Positions 28,501 to 35,729 of a stretch of 64,000 bases of DNA are shown here, in pieces. Within the stretch, counting starts at the first letter, position 1. Each line of letters opens with the position of its first letter. The position numbers and the translations under genes are program-made. The notes under the pieces were generated by a model. It ran no database searches and was not told the DNA's origin. It saw only the letters and a list, made by a program, of their open reading frames with translations. Location: the NCBI GenBank assembly GCA_029215795.1, contig JARDYH010000001.1:404835154-404899153 (forward strand). Reading direction: 5' to 3'. The DNA is from Anniella stebbinsi. Its lineage: Eukaryota; Chordata; Lepidosauria; Squamata; Anniellidae.

Positions 28501-31500
28501 GGAGCAGGGCATCACGGCTGCTCTAGACACCCAAGGGTGGCTCTGTCTTGGGAGGTTCCATGCCAGTGCAGCTCCAAGCTTCTGAGGGTCACTGGCTGTC
28601 TTTGCTCCTCCTCCTCCTCCTCCTCCTCCTCCTCCTCCTCCTCCTCCTCCGTCTCAGCATGACAGCCGCTTGCTTGGCAGGCAGAGAGCCAGGGAGCAAG
28701 CAGGCCATGGCATCTCCTCCTCCTCCTCGCCACTGCTATTCTCTGGGGCCAGAGTGAGAGGCTGGGTCACCACACAGGAGGCAAGGGAAGAGCACATCCA
28801 GGGGGCTGTTGTCCATGGGCCCTGCTGGGGTGCGGCCCTCGGCACGTGCCGGTCTTAACACTGGCCCTGTTCCACATTACCTTCTGTTTAAGGGAGATCA
28901 GCTCAAACTGCATCAGGTTGAGTTCCAACTCCAGATTCCGCTCTCTGTGCTCTTGAGATTGTCCTTGAGGCACACGCCTCTCCTCTCCAAGGTCAGACTC
29001 TCTCTGCCTCTCTTCCAGTAAGGATGCGCGCAGGTCCAGCGCTGAGCCGTTCCACACCCTTTCAGCCATGGGCTGCGTGGGATTGTGCTCTCTTGTATCG
29101 CAGTTTGGGAGGGGAGATAGAGAATGCCTCCTTCTGAGGGCCAAGCTGTTGGGATGTTGCCTGCCGTATTCCGCACCATTTGTTAAACCCCTGCCAAGAA
29201 TAAGAACATAATTGGGCTGCTCACACAATACATTAATCCACACTCAGTGGTGGCTGCTGTTGAACTGGGGTTAGCGTGTTGTCTGAACGTGGGATACTTT
29301 CTGCAAGAGGGCTTGTGTGGCTTGATAATCAACCCGAACAACCCAACAACAAACCATGGGTTCTCAAGGTGGCTTGTTCAGGAAAAATAATGTGGGTTCA
29401 TTGCGGCCATTGCTTCACACTTTAAAAAAGAATTTTGAAGACAGAACCTCAATCCTGCTTTGCAGGAGATTCAGGCAGTCAGAGGTGTTGCAACAATGTT
29501 TTTGCACGTCCTCTAGACGGCTTTGCACCCTTTGGGAGAGCATGGGCTGGATGCACTTGAGGGAGACAAAGATGGATCCCAGGTTACATTGGGGTCTACT
29601 TGCAAAGGTCTAGTTATCACTTGCATTCTGAAACAGTGGGGTCCCGGACTTTTTGGGGGGCAGTGAACACATTTGGAATTTTGAGAATGTTTCATGGGCA
29701 CTCTCACAAAATGGGCACCACAGTGGACACGGATTGTCCCAGTAGGCAAACCGGCAGGTCTGAAAGAAAAGGAATTTGCCCAAGAACTTAAGTCCAAAGC
29801 TTCAAAATGCAAAACCACTCTTTGGAACCCAAGCAAAGATGGTACTGAAGGACGGCACCGTGCCTTGCAGCAAGCCTGACTCGTTTTAATTTGATGGTCT
29901 CCTTCTTGCGATTATGGAAACCTCCACTGCCTGTGCCATGCTACTGTTGGTGCTCCGATAGCAGGAACGGTGGTAAAAAAGCGGGGAGTGCTGTGGCAGA
30001 TTGGGGGAGACTTTGGATCCAGCAGTTCTAAAGCCCGCCCCTTTCCTCAACACCTCCCACCCAGAATGGGGGAATGCAGCTGACATACCGGGTTCCCCTC
30101 TGTCCATCCCCCCCACTGCCACTCCCCCAGCGTGAGCATGGCAGAGCTCTGCCACAGATTCTGCTTCCACTGACCTGGCAGGGCTGCTCCACCTGGCTAC
30201 AATTTATTTATTTATTTATTTATTTATTGCATTACTATAACATCCCATAGCCAAAGCTCTCACAACAATTAAAACCACAAAATACAGCATAAAATACAAT
30301 ATATAATTGAAAAGTTTAAAACTACAGTATAAAAATATATATCACAATAAAACCTAGCAGCAATGCGGAGATTTAATATACAATAACAGATTTAAAACAA
30401 CAGAACTACTAGACTAAAATGCCTGGGAAAATAAAAAGGTCTTCACTTGGCGCCAGAAAGAGCACAATGTAGGCTCTCTGGAAATCGCATTCTGCCCATG
30501 GGGTGCCACAGCAAAGAAGGCCCTTTTCTTGGTAGCCACCCACCTCATGTCCTTTGGCAGGGGCTCCTGGAGAAAGACTGCTGAAGATGCTCTTAGCCTC
30601 TAGGCAGGTACATCTAGGAGATGACCCTTAAGGTAGCCTGCACCCAAGCCATTTAGGGCTTTGATTGTCAATACCAGTTCTTTAAGAAGAGCCCTAAGGC
30701 TGGATCAGACCAAATGTCCATCTAGTCCAGCACTCTGTTCCCACAGTGGCCAACCAGCTGTTGACCAAGGACCCACAAGCGAGATCTTTAAACCAGGCCT
30801 GGACATAGATTGGCAGCCAGTGCAGATGGAAAAGTACTGGCATAGTATGATCACGTTGGCCAGTCTCGATTAACAATCTCGCTGCCCTATTTTGGACCAG
30901 CTGAAGTTTCCAGACCATTTTCATGGCTATGCTGCACCTAGCTGGGAGTAAATCCCTTTGAATTCAGTGGGGCTTACTTCTGAGTAGACACACTGGATTC
31001 TGCTCTAAAGCTTTCCCATCCCATGCTCATGGAGTAAGCCAAACTCACATGTTGCTGGAGTGGGTTCCTTGCTGCAGGTGCATGGACTTGCCTCTTGGAG
31101 GATGCCCGGGGAAAAGGGATTCCCTATTGTATCCTCTCAGTGGGCTTCTTGAGCTGCAGAGGTCCAGAGATACCTGCGGCGTTCCTTTGACAAGAAACTA
31201 ATCCAGAGGAAAGGAAGAAAAAGAAAAAAAAAGAAAAGAAGAAGGAGGGAGGGAGGGAGAGAAGGAGATGAGTAACAAATTCTGCATGGAAGGTTCTGAA
31301 CTGCAAATGTCAGAAAATGAGTTTTCTACTAAATTATGAGAAGCTGTGGAGATGTCTGTCCTATGAGGCTTTATGAAAGTGTACACATTGGCTGAATTCG
31401 GATGACACACTAAGCAACTGGGGTGGGGGAAACAATCGTCAGTTGTATTGACTATCATGTCGTCCGAATGCTGCCATAGTCAACTCAGCGCTGATCCTAA

Positions 31501-33008
31501 TCCACACCACGGTTGATTATTTATTACCATATTGTGTGGGGAGTACCCCCTAGATGAACAACTGTAAAGTTGTTTATTACCCCACCATTGACTACCGTGT
31601 TGTCCGAATTCAGCCATAGTCTCAGTTAGCACATAACGACCCATGGGTTGTTTAAACCATGGGTTGACAGGGCTGCATAGTAGCAAGCGAGCAACTTACC
31701 ATGTGCTTGCCACTGAGGCATTGCATCCAGTTTCTCAAACAGCCCAGGAAGGCCTTGTTCCTGGGTTGTTTGATGTGACATCTGAACCTGGCACTTTGGG
31801 TTGTTGAGGGAGGAACAACCCAGAGTTTGAATCCATGGCTTGTTGAACTGTGGGTTGTTGTCAAATCATGGGTTGTCATTACATGTGAACCCTGCAGTAT
31901 GGTTTAACAATGGGTTATAAACCATGAACAACCAAGGAAGGAAGGGTCTCTTGTCGGGTTATTCATGATTAACAATGCATAGTTAACCATAGTGCAGGGT
32001 TCACTCATACCAATGACCCATGATTCAACAAGAGCCCACAATTCAACCCATACTCTGGGTAGTCATTACATGCAAGCCAGGTCAAAAAGTCCAACACATT
32101 TGGAGGGCACCAAGTTGGGGAAGACTGATTTAAATAAATACTCCAGACTTGGGAGGGGCAAGCCCAGCAGAAAACTTGCTCTCTTACCTTTGCCGGGAAA
32201 AGCACTTCTGGAGAATGAGTCCTGTTTGTGCTGCTCCTCTCCAGCTCTGCAGCAGAAAAGGTCTGAGATGCCGTCAGGTTTTTGCTAGAACTTTCTGTGT
32301 CCTTGCTGGGTAGACCTGAAGCCTCCATTTCTTCAGAGCCATGTTGGAAACTTTGCTTGCTAGGTCTGTACTGGGAAGGCAAACCTGTACATCCACCCCA
32401 CTTCTGGAGTAACATTTAGGAAGCTGAACCGTCACAGATCTAGCCTTGTCGTTTCTGGCCTGTCACGTGCAGCTTGACCCGTGATCCAAAATTGGAATCT
32501 TTACAGATGCAGCTTAGCGGCAGAGAGAACCACCAGCAGAATCCAGGAATGGTGTTGGATCTGAAGTACCTTTCACCAAGAAGAGCAAAAAGCACAGGGA
32601 TTGCAAGGGGAGACCTCATGACCATATGTTCTTCTCAGTTTATAAAACATCCTGGAATCTCATGACTCTGAGGAAATCCATATGGCTTTTTGTCCTCACA
32701 GTCATATTAGAACCAGCAGGGTAGTGGTAAATTTTGAAGTGCCCTCAAGACATACCCCTGTAGGCACTACATTGAGTGTTGGGAGGTTTCCAGATTCTGC
32801 CTCAGATGGATTCTTCCCTGGAATCTGAGGTTTCTGTTTTTCCAAAAATCAATTTTCAAAATGTCACAATATTCTTGTAAATGGTACTTTGTTGTTCGGA
32901 ATTACACCACTGCACAAGGCACAATTGTGGCTTCCAAAATAAGTTTTAAAATGCTTCACAGAACAATGAATGGGTGTTTTATTTGTTTATTCTCCCCATC
33001 CACATTCT

Positions 33009-33061
<53 letters not shown>

Positions 33062-33498
33062 CCCACAAGAGTGGAAATTATGGAGATTTTTGTTTTTGAA
33101 ATGACGATTATGAAGGTGCATGCAAACAATCCATTGCTGATATCTCAAAAACCCCAATTGCTGCTAAAACTCAAACAGATATAACGGAAGGAAGAATGAA
33201 ATGTCAGAGTAAAAGAGGTGTGAGAAAATCCACTTATACCGAACTGACTGCAACTTTCCTTGCAAAGACAATACCATCCTTTCACCAGCGCCTCTCTGGC
33301 CCATTGAGCGATTTCTAGAAGGTCCTACACAACTGGAGAACAGATGTGTTGGAGCATAAACTACTTCAGAGATCAGATGCTTTGAGCAAGTGAGCCAAGC
33401 GACATGCTAAAGGGGAAGTCACTTCCAATAATGTGACTAGAACTCTGGGTATTGTCTGGACTTACCTCCTCGGAAGTTCTGTGCCGTAGCTGTCGATC
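13063..33498 (-). CDS. Long coiled-coil protein, orthologue not recognised (at least 15 exons)
   Basis: Minus-strand coding exons, 5' to 3': 28881-29190, 28340-28390, 25768-25893, 24828-24947, 22979-23062, 21744-21932, 20011-20258, 18845-19073, 18118-18237, 17266-17355, 16552-16605, 16117-16227, 14924-15022, 14210-14270 and 13063-13562. From exon 28340-28390 on, phases match throughout. Starting at Met 29069 the product is about 756 residues, nearly all charged heptad-rich helix (Leu/Glu/Lys/Gln) with a Ser/Pro-rich C-terminal tail of about 150. No catalytic or membrane motif is seen, so a scaffold, centrosomal, golgin or ciliary role is possible but unproven. Candidate upstream exons at 32188-32370, 33466-33498 and perhaps 31174-31197 do not join in phase with 28881-29190 unless a further exon or another acceptor is used. 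The 5' end is therefore unresolved. Confidence 0.72.
14210..14270 (-). CDS. Coiled-coil gene exon (ISCMASEIQALRQKNETLME)
   Basis: 61 nt, acceptor TCCCCCAG, donor GGAAG|GTATGG. The leftover G joins the next exon in phase. The peptide is a clean heptad segment. Confidence 0.75.
14924..15022 (-). CDS. Coiled-coil gene exon, 33 codons
   Basis: Acceptor CTCCTGCAG, donor ACG|GTAAGG, phase 0. Encodes AAVEGAQPGSPADPSSDR followed by EAQSLRQQLKENTET. Confidence 0.7.
15945..16075 (+). mobile_element. CORE-SINE fragment
   Basis: GACTGACTCTCAGCCTCACC, CTCACAGCGCTGTTGTGAGG, GGAAGAGGAGGAGGACCA and a GGGGATGTAAGTG...AATAAATAC tail. Sense-oriented 3' half of the element. Confidence 0.65.
16117..16227 (-). 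CDS. Coiled-coil gene exon, 37 codons
   Basis: Acceptor TCCTCGCAG, donor CCG|GTGAGA, phase 0. Encodes LKDLFRQRRQQEAGARVHPE then RKEKSAVAPCKPAGMP. Confidence 0.72.
16552..16605 (-). CDS. Coiled-coil gene exon, 18 codons
   Basis: Acceptor CTCCTCCTCCAG, donor CAG|GTAAGG, phase 0. Encodes GQQEQLSLKRQHHLVTEQ. Confidence 0.72.
17266..17355 (-). CDS. Coiled-coil gene exon, 30 codons
   Basis: Phase-0 acceptor CTCGTCCAG chosen because the AG further upstream (17385-17386) breaks the frame. Donor CCAA|GTAGAG is non-optimal. Encodes EQLQKVWATRRTCDVELADK then PLAPASSRSQ. Confidence 0.55.
17455..17548. repeat. Copy of the 'ACTACAACTCCCAT' palindromic repeat family
   Basis: CACTACAACTCCCATTGTCC, then GACATCTGCGCTGAGGAACC and AGATTGGGGAAG. 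Degenerate copy. Confidence 0.5.
18118..18237 (-). CDS. Coiled-coil gene exon, 40 codons (alternative acceptor adds 8)
   Basis: Acceptor CTTCTCCAG gives VQLDACKQELELERNRSHAL and RHQVQMLQPWSQSKAASTNE. A second in-frame acceptor, CCTGACAG at 18262, would add VEVPLLLQ. Donor GAG|GTGTGG. Confidence 0.72.
18845..19073 (-). CDS. Coiled-coil gene exon, 76 codons
   Basis: The first G completes an AAG codon split across the intron. Encodes ESQALLQREKDLLQTRCLDL and KEALHRKQEEMGNQLAEQQQ, then a Trp-containing helix to SPDHSAK, donor AAG|GTGTGG. One of the clearest coiled-coil exons. Confidence 0.85.
20011..20258 (-). CDS. Coiled-coil gene exon, 82 codons plus 2 nt
   Basis: Encodes ANKELSSEVAESRQRLEASL, EELHHLEAEKKILDHHIQAL and a poly-Glu stretch ending REHCENL; donor AA|GTGAGA. 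Its acceptor CTCCCTTGCAG is only 17 nt from a palindromic transposon insertion. Confidence 0.85.
20276..20595. mobile_element. 320-bp palindromic DNA element with 9-bp target duplication
   Basis: Ends TAGGCTGACCATATGAAAAG and CTTTTCATATGGTCAGCCTA are perfect inverted repeats. The arms (about 135 bp each) stay highly complementary around a short asymmetric centre. GAGATTGCC flanks both sides (20267-20275, 20596-20604). Non-autonomous; TAGG ends and 8-9-bp duplication suggest a hAT-type MITE. Confidence 0.8.
21405..21610 (+). mobile_element. 'CTGGATCAGACC' squamate interspersed repeat
   Basis: ACATAAGAGCACCAGAAGAG, CTGGATCAGACCCAGGGTCC, TTCCCACAGTGGCTGACCAG, GCAACAGCATCCTCCCACCC and ACATAGCCATCATG in the order typical of the family. 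Sense orientation. Confidence 0.7.
21744..21932 (-). CDS. Coiled-coil gene exon, 63 codons
   Basis: Acceptor TTGTTTTGCAG, donor CAG|GTGGTC, phase 0. Encodes EKVSLHQQVQNLILELGCAQ, then a helix through KTQVNHLDKEKVLMKEELES to VRQ. Confidence 0.85.
22553..22758. mobile_element. Second, internally shortened copy of the 'TAGG-TGACCATA' palindromic element
   Basis: Shares TGAAATTCCCTTTT, AAAGGAGGACAGGGCT and CACCCTA ends with 20276-20595. Flanked by CTGCTGGC (22545-22552) and CTGCTGGG (22759-22766), an 8-bp duplication with one mismatch. Most of one arm is missing. Confidence 0.72.
22979..23062 (-). CDS. Coiled-coil gene exon, 28 codons
   Basis: Acceptor TAACCCAACAG, donor CAG|GTATTG, phase 0. 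Encodes EKDRLEEKVNELSLKLTPAL then AERERLLQ. Confidence 0.8.
23872..24035 (-). mobile_element. Sauria-type SINE, reverse orientation
   Basis: GGAAGCTGCCTTCTACTGTG, GTCAGACCATTGG, CACTGACTGGCAGCAATGG and CAGGGAACCTGGGACCTTCT form the reverse complement of the SINE body. The tRNA head is truncated. Confidence 0.7.
24115..24345. mobile_element. ~230-bp TIR element, copy 1
   Basis: Ends TGGCTGCATTCGGACAACAC and GTTGTCTGAATGCAGCCA are inverted repeats. The interior (ATTGACTATTATGTCATCCG, CTCAGCGCTGATCCTAATCC) matches the copy at 31388-31616 nearly base for base. Confidence 0.72.
24405..24800 (-). mobile_element. L2/CR1-like LINE 3' end
   Basis: Begins at the 3' tail (ATACCACCCCATAGCCAAAG, the reverse of CTTTGGCTATGGGGTGGTAT) and continues through GGGCCTCATTGGAGAGATC and CCACCAAGAAGGGCCTCTCC. 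No coding part is left. Confidence 0.65.
24828..24947 (-). CDS. Coiled-coil gene exon, 40 codons
   Basis: Acceptor CAGGGGCAG, donor CTG|GTGTGT, phase 0. Encodes ETGLSQTSEAKERVTDSLQA, then NQVLREERGRLQAAYNSISL. The donor is the least certain border. Confidence 0.7.
25768..25893 (-). CDS. Coiled-coil gene exon, 42 codons
   Basis: Acceptor TTGATTCTCAG, donor AAAG|GTCTGT, phase 0. Encodes ETKDRSQELAALQDSLAAQK then QHLKALQGTRDEMAQWLRSA-RK. Confidence 0.8.
25894..28339. other. Intron of coiled-coil gene
   Basis: No exon recognised. Contains a CORE-SINE at 27012-27255, homopolymer C/G runs near 27390 and 27480, and otherwise unassigned sequence. Confidence 0.45.
27012..27255 (-). mobile_element. 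CORE-SINE, reverse orientation
   Basis: TTTGTTTGTTTATTGCATTT tail, ATAGCCCACCTTCCCACC, AGGACAACCCTGTGAGCTAG, GTGACTGGCCCAAAGACACC, then tRNA-derived CACTCTCACCACTGCAGCAC. Near full length. Confidence 0.8.
28340..28390 (-). CDS. Coiled-coil gene exon, 17 codons
   Basis: Acceptor TTTCCCACAG, donor GGAG|GTGAAT, phase 0. Encodes QMESSFAHLEKEKKWLE, continuing the helix of the previous exon. Confidence 0.8.
28605..28650. repeat. (CTC)n microsatellite, 46 bp
   Basis: Fifteen CTC triplets in an intron; on the minus (gene) strand it is an uninterrupted GAG purine tract. Confidence 0.95.
28881..29190 (-). CDS. Coiled-coil gene exon, first clearly coding exon
   Basis: Donor AAG|GTAATG. From Met 29069 it reads MAERVWNGSALDLRASLLEE then RQRESDLGEERRVPQGQSQE and ERNLELELNLMQFELISLKQ-K. 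Upstream of that Met the frame stays open to an acceptor at 29191-29192. A phase-0 acceptor CCACGCAG lies at 29073-29074. Which start is used cannot be decided here. Confidence 0.7.
29220..29405. repeat. Interspersed repeat with 'GTTGTCTGAACG' / 'AACCCAACAACAAACCATGG'
   Basis: Same family as 12775-13015: GTTGTCTGAACG, AACCCGAACAACCCAACAAC, CCATGGGTTCTCAAGGTGGC. Confidence 0.55.
30200..30960 (-). mobile_element. L2/CR1-like LINE 3' portion with remnant reverse-transcriptase C-terminus
   Basis: The 3' tail is the (TTTA)n run at 30200-30230 (plus strand) next to CATCCCATAGCCAAAGCTCT. At 30785-30924 the minus strand still reads KLQLVQNRAARLL...VLFHLHWLPI, the motif near the end of L2/CR1 ORF2. 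It is interrupted by another repeat at 30685-30790. Confidence 0.72.
30685..30790 (+). mobile_element. 'CTGGATCAGACC' repeat inserted in the LINE
   Basis: GAAGAGCCCTAAGGCTGGAT, TCTAGTCCAGCACTCTGTTC, CCCACAGTGGCCAACCAGC and GACCCACAAGCGAGATC. A short copy nested within the LINE. Confidence 0.6.
31174..31197 (-). CDS. Possible 24-nt micro-exon of coiled-coil gene
   Basis: A long pyrimidine tract ending GGATTAG on the minus strand precedes it and CAG|GTATCT follows. It preserves phase 0 (FLVKGTPQ), but it does not solve the phase gap to the next exon. Tentative. Confidence 0.25.
31388..31616. mobile_element. ~230-bp TIR element, copy 2
   Basis: Ends TGGCTGAATTCGGATGACAC and GTTGTCCGAATTCAGCCA. 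The interior matches 24115-24345 apart from scattered changes, e.g. TTGACTATCATGTCGTCCGA. Confidence 0.72.
31620..32130. repeat. Block of 'ACCCATGGGTTGTT' / 'AACAACCCAGAG' repeats
   Basis: Many short motifs in both orientations (ACCCATGGGTTG, GGTTGTTGAGGGAGGAACAACC, TTATTCATGATTAACAATG), like palindromic lizard DNA elements. The end at 32085-32130 resembles the CCAACACATTTGGAGGGCAC family. Confidence 0.5.
32188..32370 (-). CDS. Candidate N-terminal exon of coiled-coil gene, 61 codons
   Basis: Acceptor TTGCCTTCCCAG, donor AAAG|GTAAGA, open in phase 0: YRPSKQSFQHGSEEMEASGL, ending HSPEVLFPAK. Polar and disordered, no coil. The splice sites are good, but linkage to downstream exons is unproven. 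Confidence 0.5.
33013..33061. repeat. Compound (TG)n(TA)n microsatellite
   Basis: Uninterrupted TG dinucleotides (33013-33044) switch into TA dinucleotides to 33061. Such alternating tracts are unstable and can form Z-DNA or cruciforms. Confidence 0.95.
33466..33498 (-). CDS. Candidate 33-nt exon of coiled-coil gene
   Basis: Acceptor CTGACTTCAG, donor GAG|GTAAGT, phase 0: DRQLRHRTSEE. Could be 5' UTR or N-terminal coding. Confidence 0.4.
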
Positions 33499-34314
33499 CT
33501 GAAGTCAGACAGGCAGACAGACAGGCAGACAGACAGAAAGAGAGAGCCTTCCAAATTGGTTCTGTTGCCTTCTGCAGGCACCAAGTGCCAAGAAACAAAG
33601 GGTAGCTGATGCCATGGAAACTGTGGCCAGCAACAAACCTCTCGGTGCTTTCTTCCGGACTCTCAGTGAACCCTGTCAAATAGGGAAGTGCAGCCACAGG
33701 TAGAAGGAAAGCAGGCGCCAGAGAGTGCACACTTTTCTGGGCCCAATAGAGCTCCATGCATTTCCTAAATTTTGCAGATTAAAATAACTATGCAAACTTC
33801 ATACACAGCCTCCTCTAGCAGGGATGCACCCATTGTGTACTTAAATAACAGGTAGCTGTGTTGATCCATTAGCACAGCGTGTTGACACTTCTTGGGTCCC
33901 AATTCAGCCCTCTGGATGGGGTTCCCCAGGTGGCTACACCCTGACTGGATTCAGATGTCATGATAAGCCACGATAGTTAAATAAGGCATGACAGCTTATT
34001 TAACCCATTGTGGGTTATTGTGTCATCTGTCAGGAGGTTTTTTAGATTGGCTTATTTGTCCAATATAACCCACTATGATAATCAGTGGTCTGCAGAGTGG
34101 GTTATCTAACCCATCATGGGTTCTCACAGTGGGCTATTTGGATGGTCTACAGAGTTGCTTGGCAAAAGCGGTCCAAACTGCTGCCACCGCTCTCCTCCAG
34201 CCAGCAGATCGTTGTTTCCAGGATTTGCTTAGCAACTGATTGCACCCAACCCCTTCTCCATGGAATGCAACCTCCCTGAGTGTCAAACACCATCTTCGTC
34301 GGGTGGCGGCAGCT

Positions 34315-34415
34315 GCGCAGGGTTGTCATGAGGATAAAATGGAGAGGATTATGTGCGTCACCTTGAATTCCTTGGAGGAAAAAAGGCGGGATATAAATGC
34401 AATAAATAAATAAAA
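34315..34415 (+). mobile_element. CORE-SINE 3' half
   Basis: GCAGGGTTGTCATGAGGATA, AAATGGAGAGGATTATG, CCTTGGAGGAAAAAAGGCGG, then ATATAAATGCAATAAATAAA tail. Sense orientation. Confidence 0.8.
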
Positions 34416-35359
34416 ATGGATGGGAGAAGTGTTACACAGACACGCATTATCTTATATATATTTCCTTGGACATTCTGCTGTGTAGAATGGGACTTACTCC
34501 TAGGTAAGGGTGCCCAGGGTTGCTCCTCTGGGATCCAATCATGACCCATATAACATTATATTTATTCAAATATTATGTTATCCTGCCTTTTTGGCCCTCA
34601 TAAGGCAGCCTAAAAAGTAAAAGTAAGAAATTAGAATGAAAATGTGATTACAACTATGAAAGCAATCCACAACACCTGTGCTTTTAAAAGACTGCCTCAC
34701 AGATGGAAATTCAGCAAGACTATATCTCCATAAAAGTTTGCAATGGTTGTGCTCCTCTCACAACCATTGCACAAATAGTTTTTAACCCTATGTGCTTTCT
34801 TTTCTACTGAGCATGTGTGTGAGAGAGAGTTGTTTTAAAAGCACTGCAACACAAGGGAGCTCGCAACTTATTCATCTCTGTGTTTAAAAGTTAACAGGCA
34901 TAAATAAGTTCAACAGGCAAAGCCTTTTTCACGGCTGCATCTCCACCTGCTTATGGAGCACTGAACAAATGGAAGTGGCCTGTGGACCATCCAGCCCAGG
35001 AATGGCATTGAGAACACAGCCGCCAGTCCCACCCGGCCCTTATGCAAACCGATGGGGTGGCCGCGCTGGAGACCCCTGGGCACAGTTCTGGTCGCCGCAC
35101 CTAAAGGAAGGGGTTGCAGCGCTGGAAAAGGGGTGGCAGGGGGGCCAGCGTCTCCCCCTGGGGGTACGTGGGGGATGGGTGGAGCCTGCGGCTCAGGGTG
35201 GCCAGGAGAGGCGAGGGAGGGCAGCCGTGGCGGAGGTGAGCAGGGCGATTAGCCGGCCCTGCAGTGGCCCTGAGGGAGGGGAGTTCTGGCCCAACAACTG
35301 CGGAGGCCAAAGCGACCTCTGTCTTTCCGCCTCCCTGACTCTCGCCCAGCCATCGCGAG

Positions 35360-35367
35360 CCGGAAGT
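35360..35367 (+). promoter_or_regulatory. ETS/GABP-type site
   Basis: CCGGAAGT matches the ETS consensus at the upstream edge of the CpG island; typical of housekeeping promoters. Confidence 0.4.
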
Positions 35368-35492
35368 CTCTGTGAAAACCCATTAAGACCGGATCCCCTT
35401 TAGCCGCCGGCGCAGCGTTCCCTCCTCGCTCCCTGCCGCAGTCCTCCAGCGCAACAGAGTCGAAGTGGCAGAGCGACCGCGCTCTTCAAGTG

Positions 35493-35500
35493 TTACGTCA
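35493..35500. promoter_or_regulatory. CRE/ATF-like site
   Basis: TTACGTCA, one base from palindromic TGACGTCA, about 180 bp before the predicted exon 1 donor. Confidence 0.4.
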
Positions 35501-35570
35501 GGCAAAAAAGGAGGAGTGAGCGCGTCGGCCACTCTGGCCCTCCACGCCTCAGCGTCGCCTCCTCTCAGCG

Positions 35571-35671
35571 CGGAGAGCTGCAGAGTGCGCCTGCGCCGAG
35601 TGTCGTTTTCGACTGTCGCCGTCGCAGAAGGAAAAGAGGAGTCGGAGGGCGCGCAGCGGCCCGAAGCCGCG
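35571..35671 (+). other. CLK3: Predicted non-coding exon 1 of CLK3 (3' border)
   Basis: Donor GCCGCG|GTGAGG at 35671/35672 inside the CpG island is the best plus-strand donor. The 5' border is unknown and set arbitrarily. The ATG in exon 2 gives the family N-terminus, so this exon would be 5' UTR. Confidence 0.4.
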
Positions 35672-35700
35672 GTGAGGGACGGGGCCCGCTCGACGCGGCC

Positions 35701-35729
35701 GGGGGCGGGGCGGGGCGGGGCGGGGCGGG
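35701..35729 (+). promoter_or_regulatory. Tandem GC boxes / (GGGGC)n
   Basis: Five GGGGCGGGG-type overlapping SP1 motifs in 29 bp. The G-runs could also form a G-quadruplex on the sense strand. Confidence 0.7.

Larger units (their letters stand above)
33499..35440. other. Upstream region between coiled-coil gene and CLK3 CpG island
   Basis: No exon is supported. Contains a 'GGATTCAGATGTCATGATAAGC' repeat (33935-34140) and a CORE-SINE tail (34315-34415). GC content climbs from about 34970. Confidence 0.4.

Noticed and set aside
28512..28733. Poly-Glu/poly-Leu open frames over the CTC tract
   Set aside because: They are translations of a microsatellite.
30694..30924. Functional reverse-transcriptase gene
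   Set aside because: Only the last few dozen codons of a LINE ORF2 remain, broken by another repeat.
33437..33757. 107-codon minus-strand open frame overlapping the 33466-33498 exon
   Set aside because: It reads through an acceptor and a microsatellite-like CTGTCTGT tract and looks non-coding apart from the small exon.
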